The notes under the pieces: generated by a model | Database searches by the model: none | What the model saw: only the letters and a program-made list of their open reading frames with translations | Told to the model about the DNA's origin: nothing | DNA from: Astragalus membranaceus | Lineage: Eukaryota; Streptophyta; Magnoliopsida; Fabales; Fabaceae | DNA: 64,000 nucleotides | Assembly (NCBI GenBank): GCA_039519185.1 | Contig: CM076846.1 | Span: 151,914,605 to 151,978,604, forward strand | Reading direction: 5' to 3' | Part shown: positions 22,055-33,037 of the stretch, in pieces | Layout of the letters: every line of letters begins with the position of its first letter | How positions within the stretch are numbered: the stretch's first letter is position 1 | Program-made: the position numbers and the translations under genes

Positions 22055-24387
22055 TTTGAACTAAAAACTACAGGAAAATCGACGATCTCCCAATTCTTGA
22101 GCTCTTTGCTTGCTGGACAACGGCGCACAAGACTGACACCGCCATTTTCAGCGCTTGAATCATCTTCGATAGCTGCAACCTGGTTAGGATCTAGCATTCC
22201 TGCGCTCTGAAAGCTTCGCTTTATGTCACAGATGACAATCTTCTTCATATTTGGCTCCCGACCCTCAAGTTTGGCCAACCTTCGCTCCTTCTTTTCTGCG
22301 GCGATCCTTCCTTTGTCAGTACGACTAGGCCGGTACCCTATCCCACATCTGTCCTTGTTTTCACGCGGCTGTATGGGTGTTAGGATCCCTTGTTCAGTCC
22401 TCCCTAAACCACTTCCAGCTTGATAACCCTTGTTGGTCATGACTTTAGCAATCATTAATGCAGCTTTGGACAACTTTGGTTTTAATGATGGGGCCCCTTC
22501 CCCCACAAAGGTAGCATTTGCAATTTCTAGTGCTTGGAAGGCGGTCTCGAAAGATTCTTCTGCAGCCTCAACATAACGTATAGGGAATGGCTTATTGACT
22601 AGCAATTCCTCTTCTCCTGAAACGACCACCAATTTGTTGTTGACTATGAACTTGAGCTTTTGGTGTAGAGAAGAGGGCACAGCCCCTGCCGTATGGATCC
22701 ATGGTCTTCCCAGAAGACAACTGTAAGACGGATTGATGTCCATTACTTGGAAACTTACTATGAAGACTTCTGGACCTACCTGTACAGGTAACTCCATCTC
22801 TCCGATAACCTCTCTTTTAGACCCATCGAATGCCCTGACCAGTGTAGAACTGGGTTTCATGTATGAACAGTCTACGTCTAGCTTGTTCATGGTTGATTTG
22901 GGTAGTACATTCAGGGACGATCCGTTATCGATGAGTACTCGAGCTAGAGAGTATTCTCCACATTTCACGGAGATATGCAAAGCCTTGTTGTGCCCTCTTC
23001 CCTCGACGGGGATCTCATCATCTGTGAAGGTGAGGTAATTGTTTGCAACGATATTTCCGACGATCCCGTCAAACTGACCAACTGTGATGTCGGGAGTGAC
23101 ATGGGCTTCATTCAGTACCTTCATCAGTGTTGCTCGGTGGGTTTCCGAATTGAGTAATAGTGATAGCAGGGATATCTTAGCGGGAGTCTGATTCAGCTGA
23201 TCCACTACCTTGTACTCGCTCTGCCTCATAATCTTTAAAAACTCATTGGCTTCTTGTTCAGATAGTACCTTCTTGCCCGTATTTTTGTCAGATGGCTCCA
23301 CTTCTTTGTCTTTGCCTTTATCGACCTTTCCTCTTTCATTGGATTCTCCTCCTCTGGGTCTTTCAGGGGCATAGATGCGCCCGCTCCGAGTCATTCCGCT
23401 GCTTCCCGAGACATTTGTGACATCAGGATTGCTCTGAGGACCTTCCACTTGGACTTTCGCATTGTAGTTCCAGGGGACTGCTTTGGTGTCGTTGTAGGGG
23501 AAGGGAGCTGGCACTTGGATAGTGATTGGTTTGGGCATACCCAGGGACGACTTGGAGTCCTTAGTATAGTGGATCTCTAGCGGCTTCCGAGTATCCTTGT
23601 TCTGGCCATTGCCCGATAGGATAGTTGACACCTGGTCCTCCCTCTTTTGAAAGCCTACTTGTATTACATGTCGGTCCAACAGGTCTTGAAGCACTTGTTT
23701 AAACGCCTCACAATTTCCAATGCAGTGATGGTCATTGCATGGATTCTTTCCAGTGCATTCTCTCTCAATAATCCCAAAGGAACACAGATTAGCATGAATC
23801 ACTTCCAGGGGTGTCTGGATGCATTCTACCCTCCTGATTAGGGACGGTTCTGCAGAATCTTCAATTGCATTAGTTGAGGGCATCCCATGTCCTGGTAATG
23901 GGTTGGTAGCCACATTAGGACCATTTTCCTTAAAGTTCAACCAGCCCGAGGCGATTAGATCTTGGACGACATACTTCAAGGCTTTGCAATTTTCTATGGA
24001 ATGGCCGACCGTTCCTGAATGAAATTCGCATGTGGTGTTTGGGTCGAAGCCTCTAGGAAAAGGGGGTTGGATCTGTCTCATTGGGCGGGTGGTGATTAAA
24101 TTATGGCTGAGCAGGTGGCGGAATAGGTCGGAGTATGACATTGGGATTGGATCAAAGTGGACGAACTTTCCGACTGAGTAGTTTTGTGTTTTATGGCCTT
24201 GGTTATTTTGGGTAGGTGGGGTAGGTAGTGTTTGTGCTGAGAACGGATTGGTGTGAGAGGGATTGGAGTAGGAAGTTTTTCCGGTTCCTGTGATGGCATT
24301 GGCTTCTCCTTCTTTCTTTTTAGGAAATCCGGAGAAGGGCTTTCTCTGGTTAGTGTTTCCGGGGGGGGGTATAAGCGATTTTCCCAT
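22051..24387 (-). CDS. Ogre gag C-terminal/protease ORF with G-patch domain
   Basis: 778-codon frame. A middle region repeats Cys/His-rich segments (CEFHSGTVGHSIENCKAL near 100-120 and NPCNDHHCIGNCEAFKQVL near 215-235), probably nucleic-acid-binding knuckles. The aspartic protease is near 475-590 with active-site VLIDNGSSLNVLP and later SCLLGRPWIH. A G-patch (KVMTNKGYQAGSGLGRTEQG) follows near 660-680, a glycine-rich RNA-binding motif. The N-terminal Met is probably not a real start: the frame overlaps the end of gag, and homology continues from gag across a run of nine C. The ORF ends with an in-frame TAA that lies inside the predicted intron. Confidence 0.88.
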   Translation of the reverse strand: MGKSLIPPPGNTNQRKPFSGFPKKKEGEANAITGTGKTSYSNPSHTNPFSAQTLPTPPTQNNQGHKTQNYSVGKFVHFDPIPMSYSDLFRHLLSHNLITTRPMRQIQPPFPRGFDPNTTCEFHSGTVGHSIENCKALKYVVQDLIASGWLNFKENGPNVATNPLPGHGMPSTNAIEDSAEPSLIRRVECIQTPLEVIHANLCSFGIIERECTGKNPCNDHHCIGNCEAFKQVLQDLLDRHVIQVGFQKREDQVSTILSGNGQNKDTRKPLEIHYTKDSKSSLGMPKPITIQVPAPFPYNDTKAVPWNYNAKVQVEGPQSNPDVTNVSGSSGMTRSGRIYAPERPRGGESNERGKVDKGKDKEVEPSDKNTGKKVLSEQEANEFLKIMRQSEYKVVDQLNQTPAKISLLSLLLNSETHRATLMKVLNEAHVTPDITVGQFDGIVGNIVANNYLTFTDDEIPVEGRGHNKALHISVKCGEYSLARVLIDNGSSLNVLPKSTMNKLDVDCSYMKPSSTLVRAFDGSKREVIGEMELPVQVGPEVFIVSFQVMDINPSYSCLLGRPWIHTAGAVPSSLHQKLKFIVNNKLVVVSGEEELLVNKPFPIRYVEAAEESFETAFQALEIANATFVGEGAPSLKPKLSKAALMIAKVMTNKGYQAGSGLGRTEQGILTPIQPRENKDRCGIGYRPSRTDKGRIAAEKKERRLAKLEGREPNMKKIVICDIKRSFQSAGMLDPNQVAAIEDDSSAENGGVSLVRRCPASKELKNWEIVDFPVVFSSK

Positions 24388-25813
24388 TCCTCATTCCGTT
24401 CTCCAGCCTTTCTCCAATAACGACCATGTCTGAGAAACTTGACGATACGCTCCCGATCAGTTTTTCATAGAAGGGTGAAGGGAGAGTTTCCATGAACATA
24501 GATACCATTTCCCTTTCAAAAAGAGGCGGTGCTACCTGTGCTGCTAGTCCTCTCCAACGCTGAGCATATTCCTTGATGGACTCATTATCCCTTTTAGTCA
24601 TGTTTTGTAGCTGGGTCCTATCAGGAGCCATATCAGTGTTGTACTTATACTGCTTAAGGAAAGCATCAGCGAGATCCTTCCAACACCGAATATGAGTGGG
24701 TGTCAACTGCATATACCAATTTGAAGCTGCCCCAGCTAAGCTGTCTTGGAAGTAGTGGATAAGCAGCTTATCGTCATTTGCGAATGCAGCCATCTTCCTG
24801 CAATACATAGTTAGGTGGCTTGCCGGACATGTTGCTCCTCTGTATTTATCAAAATCTGGTACTTTAAACTTAGGGGGAATGACCACGTTTGGGACGAGAC
24901 ATAAATCTTGTGCATTTCTTGCACCAACACTGAATCCTTCAACCGCTCTCAACCTTTCTTCCAGCATTTGCAGCTTTCCTTGGGCTTGAGGGTTCTCCAT
25001 AGAGTAGTCGTGAGGAAGCCCACTCATACCATAGTAAGGATGCATCATCGGAACTATGGCTGGGTTCACATTTGGGGTATGTGAATGAGTGGGATTCCTG
25101 AGGTTGGAACCCTGAGCTTGAGCGTTAACTACCGGCGGTGGAGGGCAGCCAAGTGGGAGTCCTTGTGGTATGACGACGGGGGTCGGGTTTTGAACTTGTG
25201 GTGCCCCCGGATTACCGTCGTGACCCGTTGATGTAAGCTGTTGTTGGCCCGCGACTCCTGAGGGACTAGCATCGACTGTCGGAGGTGTGTAACCTTGTGG
25301 GAGTCCGTAAGGAGGCCATATGTAACCTTGGCCATTAGGCCCAGTATGGTGCACTGTATGCGGGATCCCGAGTCCATTGGGAGGAGGAGGGTTGGTAACT
25401 TGGTTTTCTGTGTTCCCAGCGGAGGCATCTTCACTTGTGTCTTGGCCCTTCAAAGTTTGTAGAACCTTCAAGATTTCAGCCATCTGTTCTTTCATCCCAT
25501 CTATTTCTGCCCTAAGCTCTTGATTGCCTGGGTTCTGAGGTGGATTGCCCTGATCCGGGATATCTTGAGGCGGATTGACCTGATTTTCTTCCATGTTTCT
25601 GGCCTGAGAACGAGTCCAATAGCGATGTTGACGCACCAGCTTGTCTTTTGCTCTGTTGGTGGGACACATGTTATGAGTATATGTATGAGCATATGAATGG
25701 ATGAAAATGCGAATGATGCATGTGTGCATGAGTCTTATTGTTTTAGGTCGGGAATTGCAAGCGCATCCTGATTTGTCATAAGTACACAGATTAAAGTTCC
25801 ACAATTTTTTCAA
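24350..25813 (-). CDS. Ogre gag (capsid) ORF
   Basis: 487-codon frame. Retrotransposon gag core near 345-480 (YFQDSLAGAASNWYMQL, CWKDLADAFLKQYKYN, ESIKEYAQRWRGLAAQV, FMETLPSPFYEKLIG), preceded by a Pro/Gln/Gly-rich linker and a short coiled coil (LRAEIDGMKEQMAEILKVL). It forms the virus-like particle in the cytoplasm. The first 48 codons look untranslated. Likely starts are Met at 25669 (MCPTNRAKD) or 25594 (MEENQVNPP). The frame stops at 24350, just past a C9 tract. With one base fewer in the tract it would run on into the protease ORF, so the stop is either a real mutation, a slippage site or an assembly error. Confidence 0.88.
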   Translation of the reverse strand: MKKLWNFNLCTYDKSGCACNSRPKTIRLMHTCIIRIFIHSYAHTYTHNMCPTNRAKDKLVRQHRYWTRSQARNMEENQVNPPQDIPDQGNPPQNPGNQELRAEIDGMKEQMAEILKVLQTLKGQDTSEDASAGNTENQVTNPPPPNGLGIPHTVHHTGPNGQGYIWPPYGLPQGYTPPTVDASPSGVAGQQQLTSTGHDGNPGAPQVQNPTPVVIPQGLPLGCPPPPVVNAQAQGSNLRNPTHSHTPNVNPAIVPMMHPYYGMSGLPHDYSMENPQAQGKLQMLEERLRAVEGFSVGARNAQDLCLVPNVVIPPKFKVPDFDKYRGATCPASHLTMYCRKMAAFANDDKLLIHYFQDSLAGAASNWYMQLTPTHIRCWKDLADAFLKQYKYNTDMAPDRTQLQNMTKRDNESIKEYAQRWRGLAAQVAPPLFEREMVSMFMETLPSPFYEKLIGSVSSSFSDMVVIGERLENGMRNGKIAYTPPRKH

Positions 25814-25920
25814 GATAAAGGATCAGCATGTGAGACAAACAAACTTCATTGATGGAGGAAAGTACAATATTTTGGAAATAAAACTTAGAAAAGAAAAGTA
25901 CAATGTTCTTTAAATTTCAC

Positions 25921-27972
25921 TCAAATACATATGGCTTTCATTTTTCCACTCCTCTCTCTTTTTCTACTAGTAGTGCTGCCAGCCTTCTCCCGGAGTTCGG
26001 CAATCAGAATCTCGCAAAACTCCATGAATTCGGAAACTTGGACCGGGGTGTTAAACGGGTGCATTGCCGCGTTAGCCTCCTTCAGACGTCTGGGGATTCC
26101 TATGATAGCTTGATCGGCCAGCCATGCCAGCTTTGAGAATCTGTCTTTCCAGTATAAGCTTTCGTTCTTCAACTCTATGAAGACTTCATGGTTTTCTATC
26201 TTGCTGACCAACTCCACAAAGCGGTTCTCCCAATAGATGCTTTCTGTCTTCAGCTGGTGGTAGACCTCCTCTTGATATCTGATATGGTCGTTCAGCTCAT
26301 CAGATTTTTCATGCTCCCTTCTTAAGGCTTGCTGGTATTCTCGGAGTATCTCTTCAATGGTATCTTTATCCCGCTTGATACTTTTCACTTGCTCTTCAAA
26401 CTCGGCTGCCATCATCCGGGACTCTCTTTTTGATACCATTAGCAGGCTCTGTGCGGTCTTTTCAGCCATCATTGATTCTTCCCATAACTTTTTCCACTTG
26501 TACGTATCATCGATGGCTTGGTCCATTTTCAGGTTGCAACGTTTTATTTCCTCTTTCGCCCCTCTTAGGTACCTTTGAACCTCTAGTTTGTTCTTTTGTT
26601 CGATCTTGAGCTGCTTGCGGCTGTCTTCAATGGCTACTGACTTACTTGCATTCTCTTCTTCCAACTTCTGGTTCTTTAGGAGCACTTGTTCTAACTCTGC
26701 CTGTAAGCCCTTCTTTTCTTCCTCGGCTTTTGACAATGCCATTTTAAGCTTATCTAAATCTTCGACAGTGGGAAGGGTAGGTTCTGGTATTTCTTCCTCA
26801 ACCCGTAGTGCACTTTGGTAAGGCAATCGGGTGTCTTGGATCCTCTTTTGGAGCCATTGACGAAAGGTGGTTTCCTTATCGCCGCTCTTCTTAGTAAGCT
26901 CTTGTCCCTTGCGGACGACCATATTCCATGCTTGTGAAATCTTCCGGAGCATGTCAACCTCTTTTGGGCTTCCTTCATGGAGGTAAAAAGGGATTAACAT
27001 GTCTTCGGTGGGCGGATTTCGCATGGGGTACCCCAGCTGTCTTAGAGTTAGAGAGGGGTTGTAATTTATGCATCCCCTTGTTCCCATGAGTGGGACATTT
27101 CGGAAGCTTCCACATTGAAAAACCACTTCAGGCCTATCTTTCCACCATGATGGGTGCCAACGAACCTTATATTCATGAAGGCCCCCCAGCACTTGCAACC
27201 ATTCACCCGTGTTCATTGTCTTCACATCACACCCTCTGGCGTCTTCAATTGGGCCTTCTACTCTGACTTTGTTAACAAAAGCATGGGTGAGAAGCCAAAC
27301 ATACAAGGCGTGTAGGCAGCAAGATATCCTTTTTCCCCTTAGCTCACTATAATGAGTGAAAGTACAGTAAGTGTCTGCAAGCATGGCTGGAATCGGATCT
27401 TTGAAGGATAAGAAGGCGCCAATAGCTGTTGTGTCCACATATCTTTCAAGGCGTGGAAACAGGACAATGCCAAAGATAGTCAAAGCTAACACCTGCTTAA
27501 AAGGACCCCAATTTCTAGCGTCGGCGAAGGATTTCATTTGGCTTTCCAGATACTCTTGTGGGAATCCTGCAATGCCATTTCGATTTTTCTTCCGGAGCTT
27601 CAAGTTCTCTTTGCTGGTTTGTAACATTGAGGCGAGTTTCTCATCTGTGTAATATTGTCCCTGATACTGGTAGGGTCCCTTGTCTTGTTGAGGAAAGCAG
27701 AAGATCTGTGTATATTCTTCCAGGGTAGGTGCCATCTGGAAATTTTTGAAGGTGAAGCATCTTAATGAAGAGTCGTAGAACTGGCTCAAAGCGGCAATGG
27801 CCTCTGTTTGCACGTCCAATTGTAGTAACATAATAATCTTCCCATACACTCTATCAAAAGACCTGCGCTCGATGGGCGGCAATCGACCAGCACATTCCCT
27901 TAGACTTGTCAGATTAGGCTGCTTCACTATAGGGTAGTTCAGAGTTTGGATTGCTTCACAGTTTGATCCCAT
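25921..27972 (-). CDS. Ogre ORF1 protein (DUF7745-like N-terminal domain plus coiled coil)
   Basis: 683-codon intact frame upstream of gag, the extra ORF that defines Ogre elements; its function is unknown. Residues about 1-390 form a globular domain (RRSFDRVYGKIIMLLQL, CFTFKNFQMAPTLEEYTQIF, KQVLALTIFGIVLFPRLER, AMLADTYCTF, CLHALYVWLLTHAF) resembling a plant domain of unknown function (DUF7745) found in many TE-related proteins. Residues about 415-640 are strongly coiled-coil (KLKMALSKAEEEKKGLQAEL), followed by a basic tail (TSRKRERSGKMK). The start at 27972 fits the leader boundary. It could act as a structural or RNA-binding partner; that is inference. Confidence 0.85.
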   Translation of the reverse strand: MGSNCEAIQTLNYPIVKQPNLTSLRECAGRLPPIERRSFDRVYGKIIMLLQLDVQTEAIAALSQFYDSSLRCFTFKNFQMAPTLEEYTQIFCFPQQDKGPYQYQGQYYTDEKLASMLQTSKENLKLRKKNRNGIAGFPQEYLESQMKSFADARNWGPFKQVLALTIFGIVLFPRLERYVDTTAIGAFLSFKDPIPAMLADTYCTFTHYSELRGKRISCCLHALYVWLLTHAFVNKVRVEGPIEDARGCDVKTMNTGEWLQVLGGLHEYKVRWHPSWWKDRPEVVFQCGSFRNVPLMGTRGCINYNPSLTLRQLGYPMRNPPTEDMLIPFYLHEGSPKEVDMLRKISQAWNMVVRKGQELTKKSGDKETTFRQWLQKRIQDTRLPYQSALRVEEEIPEPTLPTVEDLDKLKMALSKAEEEKKGLQAELEQVLLKNQKLEEENASKSVAIEDSRKQLKIEQKNKLEVQRYLRGAKEEIKRCNLKMDQAIDDTYKWKKLWEESMMAEKTAQSLLMVSKRESRMMAAEFEEQVKSIKRDKDTIEEILREYQQALRREHEKSDELNDHIRYQEEVYHQLKTESIYWENRFVELVSKIENHEVFIELKNESLYWKDRFSKLAWLADQAIIGIPRRLKEANAAMHPFNTPVQVSEFMEFCEILIAELREKAGSTTSRKRERSGKMKAICI

Positions 27973-28820
27973 ATTGCCTTGCTTATGACAAAACTTTCGA
28001 ACCTCTTACAATTCCCGGCAAACCTAAATGAGATGAATAGCATGCAATGTGAGGATTTTTTGCATTTTTTGTGAAATAATGATGATGTATGATGAATTAA
28101 AGAAAGACGTTACATGCGTTAATAAAAGCATATTTTGGTGATTTCAAAAAAAATGAGAAACAATAACCATATCACATAAAATATGTGTAAAGGGCAAAAG
28201 AGTAAATGGTTTTCATTGTTTGATTTTTTTTGAAAGATAAAAAGTTTTTTTTTTTGATGCAGCGGGTAGGTGAATTGCTTTTGTGTCCTAAACAGGTTAT
28301 GTCTTACATATAGGTCACGGTCTAGGGTCACTTATGTGATCAACCTCTCAGGTAGTTCTATTCACTTCCTCACAAAGGTTTCCAGAGCTAAAATCCCTTT
28401 CACGATATGACCCACAACGATAGCGAGCTACCTGGTGTGGGATGCCGCGAAAGAGCATACTCTGGTTGAGATTTTCATGAGAGTCAGACAGATAAATCCA
28501 GAATGACTGTCACTAATCATCTCCGCTCGTCCTAAGTTATTTTTTCAGACCCGGGTATAGGGCCCCACTCAGAAGTGTGTGAATAAATAGGTGTAGGGGA
28601 TGTGTGTGATATAAGCAACCTAAAACTACCCAAACTGCAAAAGAGCAAACAGATAGTAATATAAAAGTCTTCTACCCTAAGGTTTGCAAGAAAACAAATA
28701 GCAGTATAAAAGTCTTCTACCCTAAGGTTCAATATGCGAGTATAAAGACCAAGGGTAAATAAAGTACTAAACTAATAATTTACACATTTAATTAAATTAG
28801 GCTTGACCCTCTAAAAAAAA
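27973..28820 (-). other. Ogre 5' leader
   Basis: Untranslated stretch between the primer site and ORF1. About 28310-28841 is shared with the non-autonomous element at 6090-6605. It contains a direct repeat of ataaaagtcttctaccctaa (about 28661 and 28703). Confidence 0.7.
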
Positions 28821-28839
28821 GTCCCCAGCGGAGTCGCCA
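28821..28839 (-). promoter_or_regulatory. Ogre primer binding site
   Basis: Minus-strand tggcgactccgctggggac starts two bases inside the 5' LTR. This is the tRNA-primed start of minus-strand synthesis, in the Ogre lineage generally ascribed to tRNA-Arg. Confidence 0.8.
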
Positions 28840-28841
28840 GC

Positions 28842-31800
28842 TGTAGCGACCGAAGAATCCGAGGAGGGATTCCTCGTTGCTTTTGAACAATGGAGCCGCC
28901 ATCAATATTTATTTTTAGGAAAACATTGAAAAAACCTTTGTTTTTGGGTTCGGGGGTCGATTAAGTGCGGGGAAGGTGCTAGCACCCCGCAACATCCTAA
29001 AAGGTTACCTTTTAATTAAATGTGTAGAAAAAAATAGTTTTAAAGAAAACACTTTAATTTACCCTTTTTTGTTATTTGCAAAAAAAACGGAAAAGAAGAC
29101 TTAATAAAAAATTTAGTTTTTTGCGCTCGACGGGAGTGGGCCCCCGCTCCTACGTATCTCCAGGTGCGATGGAGAAATCAAAGCTACGTAGTTCTTGGTT
29201 AGAAAAAATTTGTGTGTTGGTATTTTTTTTTGAAAAGTTTGGGAAAACTAGGGACCGTTCATGGTGACCAAACAGATAAATCCAGAGTGGTCGTCATAAA
29301 TGGCTTATTTGAAAAAGGAGATGTTTACAGCGTTCAAACGAGTCGGGCCCAGAGTGACCGCTATAGACAACCTATTTTTTTGCGCGAATTCGATTTTTCG
29401 AAAGAAAAAAAAGAAGAACGGTTCGGAAGCATCACGTTGTGAAAAAAAAGCGGAATAAGTGATAAAAGGGGGGTGCAAATAACCATGGAGTTGTATTAGA
29501 AAGGGAGGTGTGAGTAGCGTTTTGATGCTAGAAAAAAGTGCCACCGGGGGTGCAAGTAGCGTTTTGACGCTAAAAGAAAATGGTTGCCGGGGGTGCAAAT
29601 AATAAAGGGGTTGTAAAAAAAGGAGGTGTGAATAGCGTGACCAAATCGTTTTTTTTTTGTGAACTAGGTTGTGTTTGAAAAGATGGGCTTGTAGTAAAAA
29701 AAATGGATGGGTTTGCTGTTTTAAGAGAACGCGGGGTGCAAATAGCGTTTTGGTGCTTTTTTTTTTTAAAAGGTTGCCGCGGGTGCAAATAGCGTTTTGA
29801 CGCTAAAACGATTGATTGGTTTATTACCCTTTTTTACTATTCTACCCTAGAACGCGTGATTCTTGAAGCGCTTTTTTTTTCTCTTAAAAAAACAAACCTA
29901 GCCTAAAAAGTGGTATTTTGAAAGCGGATTATGGAGAAAAATAATTCTTTTGTTGTTTTTTTTTTTTGTTGTCATAGTTATTATTTAATAAAAAGGGGGC
30001 CTTTTTACCTTTTTTGTTGAAAAAAGATTTTTGTTATTATATTATTTTTTTTAGAAAAGAGTAGTGACACTAGTAACCATTTATTTCTTTTTAAAATATT
30101 TTTTAGTGTTTGAAAAGAAAAGGCTTTATTTAAATCCGAAAAAAGGAACACATTTTTTTTATCACTTTTTTTTTAATCCGAAAATAGTCTAATTTAAAAG
30201 GAACACACATTTTTTGTTTTTGGTTTATTTTAAATCCGAAAATAGTAATTGTTATAAAACAACATATCTTTTTTTTTATCATTTTTTTTTTTAAAATCTG
30301 AAAATTAGAATAATTTATTTTAAAAGAAACAACATATTTTTTTATCACCCCTTTTTTTTTAATCCGAAAATATTAGTACCTAAATAAAAAAAGAACACCC
30401 TTTTTTTTTGTTCATTTTAAATCCGAAAATAAAAAAATAGGGATACATTTTTTACTTTTTTTTTTATTTTAAAACCGAAAATAATAACCATCTTTTTTTT
30501 TACACAAACAACATTTTTTACTAGCACTTTTTTTAGTCCGAAAATTAGAAAAAAATTATTTAGAAAAGGCACAACATTTTTTTACTTTCTTTTTTTTAGT
30601 CCGAAAATAGTATAATTTAACAAACAACAAAATAAATAACCAATAGCAAAAATATAATATAAAAAAACAGCCTCTAAACCAAATAAAAAGACAACAATAA
30701 TATTCTAATAAGAAAGCAACTACACTAAATAATAAAAACAGCAAATAAATATACAAAAAGGTAACTAGGCTAAATAACAAGAACAACTAAAATTTATAAA
30801 AAAAAACAATAATAATATTTACATAACAAAAACAGTAACTAAAATTTAAAAAAAACAACAATAATAATATCTAAAAAACGTGAACAATAATAAAAATATT
30901 ACATTTTAGTACCTTGAACAAATCCAAGCTTTCTTCTTCGGATCTCTTCAACACACCAAAATTTTAAACTAAAAAAAAACTAAGAAGGAAGAAAAGAAGG
31001 GGAAGAAGATTTTCTAAGAGAAACCCTAAATTTTTAAATTCTCCTTTTTTTTTCTAAGAGTCCAAATTCGTCCTCCCTTCTAAGGTAAGGACCCCTATTT
31101 ATACAAAAAAAATCTTGCTTCCTTCGATTTTGCTTCTTCATCTTGGATGGTGATGATGACTTTTTGATATGATGGAGGTTTGGGGGGAGTTGTTGAAGGG
31201 GAAAATAAAAGAAGTCATGTGAGATGAGGGGAGATGATGGTCGAAGGTATGGGCATGGAGAAGAGTGTGCCATGTGTGAAGATGAGAGTGTGAGTGTGGG
31301 TGTGTAGGAGAGGGATTGGAGAAGTGATGAGTGAATGTGAGAGAAGAAAAAAAAAAAGAAATGAGTGGTAGGAGAGGGAGAGAAGCCGTGGGTGTGAGAG
31401 AGGAAGGAGAAAGGGAAAGAGTGAGGAGAAGAGAGAGGGATGAGAGGTTGAGTGTGAGTGGGAGAAAGAGAAGTGATGTGTGAGAGAGAGAGATGGGGTC
31501 GAATGGGGGAAGAGGGAAAGAGAGAGGGAGGAGGCGTGGAGTGGGGAGAGGAGAGAGAGGTTGAGTGATGGGAAGGGTGGAGTGTATGGGGAAGTGGATG
31601 TGGGGAAGTGGGAATGCAAGTTTCAAGGAATGGGGAAGTGGGAATGCAATTTTCAAGGAGGGAAAAGAGGGGAGAGGGTCGACTTTGACCATGGGGTAAT
31701 AGGGGTGAATGTGGCTCATTTTTGGGTAAAAGGGGGAGAGTGAATGTGGTCAAGTTTTAGGGTTAGGGGGGGGAGGTCGAATTAGGGTTTTATGGAGGGG

Positions 31801-32222
31801 AAATGGGTATGGGTTGGATAGTAATTAGGGTTAGGAGGAGTTGGGTTATGGGTTGGATATGGGTCATGGGTTGGGTGGAGGAGTGTGAGGGTGAATTGGG
31901 CTAGGGTTTAGGAATTGGGTTGGGTTTTAGATGGGCCAATCCAATTGCACTTCCATTTTTTTTTACAAACCCCCCTTATTTCCTCCTTGGCTTATTTTTT
32001 CTTTACTTCTAAATAAAATATTTGTGGTGATTAAAACCCATAGCAATAAAAACAAGAAAATAACACGTGACATAAAAAAGATTATTATTATTTTTTCAAA
32101 AATTAAAACTTGTAGCAAACTAAAAATAAAATAAAACATGGCATGAAAAGAAGAATATTATTTTTCTCAAAAAAAAAATAAATAAAATCTTTTTTTGAAT
32201 AGGACAAAATTAGGGTATTACA
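28842..32222 (-). repeat. 5' LTR of the Ogre element (3381 bp)
   Basis: Same ends and length as 13583-16963. Differences I noticed are only in long T or A runs (for example at 14389/29648). It should contain promoter and polyadenylation signals, but the AT-rich sequence does not let me pick one TATA box with confidence. Confidence 0.95.
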
Positions 32223-32597
32223 TATGCAATGAGCTGCAGCAACAAATTCAGCTTCTGTGGTGGAGAGGGTGACTATAGGTTGCTTCTTTGATGACCATGA
32301 AACTGCTGCATTACTCAGAAAAAACACAAAACCAGAAGTGTTTTTTCTGTCATCGAGATCACCAGCATAATCACTGTCACAATATGCTACAAGTTGCTGT
32401 CCAACTTCCTTTCTGTACAGTAATCCCATGTCTGTAGTCCCCTTCAAGTATCTCAAAATTCTCTTAATTGCAACAAAGTGTTTCTCAGTGGGTTCTCCAT
32501 AAACCTGCTGATTAGACTCACTGAGAACATGAGATCAGGTCTGGTTGCATTAAGATACATTAGGCTTCCAACAATTTTCTTGAAAAATGTTGAGTCA
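32223..32597 (-). pseudogene. Copia RT end/RNase H segment stranded between the Ogre and CACTA insertions
   Basis: Minus-strand frame reads FKKIVGSLMYLNATRPDLMF, then RYLKGTTDMGLLY, then YCDSDYAGDLDDRKNTSGF and TTEAEFVAAAHCIC, classic copia RNase H. It joins 52456 on one side (broken by the CACTA, TSD tca at 32595-32597 and 52456-52458) and 13582 on the other (broken by the Ogre, TSD tatgc). This 375-base piece was hit twice by large elements. Confidence 0.92.
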
Positions 32598-32629
32598 CAC
32601 TACAAGAATTATTGGTTTTTCCGGCCAGG

Positions 32630-32905
32630 AGTTTCCGGCGGATACAGATCCGCCGCAAAGTTACCGGCGGAATCTACGAATTTCCGGCGGAATTAATCCG
32701 CCTCAAAGTTACCGGCGGAAAAATTGACATTTGCGGCGGATTAAAATTCGTCTTGCATTTTGCGGCGGATTTAACGGTTCTTGCGGCGGATTTTGGTTCA
32801 CAGTTTTTTTTACGAGCTTTTAATTAATCGCCGCAAATGCACCTCCGTCCGCCGCAAATCCCTTATGTCCGCCGCAAATCCCCTAAATCCGCCGGTAACT
32901 TCCGT
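32630..32905. repeat. Left subterminal repeats of the CACTA element
   Basis: About a dozen copies of gcggcggat or ccggcggat and their complements atccgccgc/atccgccgg. The density of this 9-12 base motif near the terminus is characteristic of CACTA elements, where it directs transposase assembly. Confidence 0.85.
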
Positions 32906-33037
32906 TTCCGGCGGATCTTGCCTTTTGACCGTTTGACTTCGTTTCACCTATATAAACCCCTTCTCCCCTTCTTCTTTTTTCACACCTCTACCAATACTCT
33001 CATTCTCTTGATACGGCACTCGATCTCTTAATACGGC

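Larger units (their letters stand above)
13583..32222 (-). mobile_element. Ogre-type (Ty3/gypsy, Tat clade) LTR retrotransposon, near-intact, 18.6 kb
   Basis: Two 3381-bp LTRs bound it, with 5-bp TSD tatgc on both sides. On the minus strand: 5' LTR (28842-32222), primer site, leader, ORF1 (27972-25921), gag (25813-24350), protease and G-patch ORF (24387-22051), a 186-nt intron, RT-RNaseH-aRNH-INT (21868-18418), 3' untranslated repeats, polypurine tract, 3' LTR (13583-16963). An extra ORF before gag, a second (archaeal-type) RNase H, very long LTRs and an intron between protease and RT are the established hallmarks of Ogre. The LTRs appear to differ only in homopolymer lengths, so the insertion is recent. 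The one coding defect I see is a C9 run between gag and protease. Confidence 0.93.
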
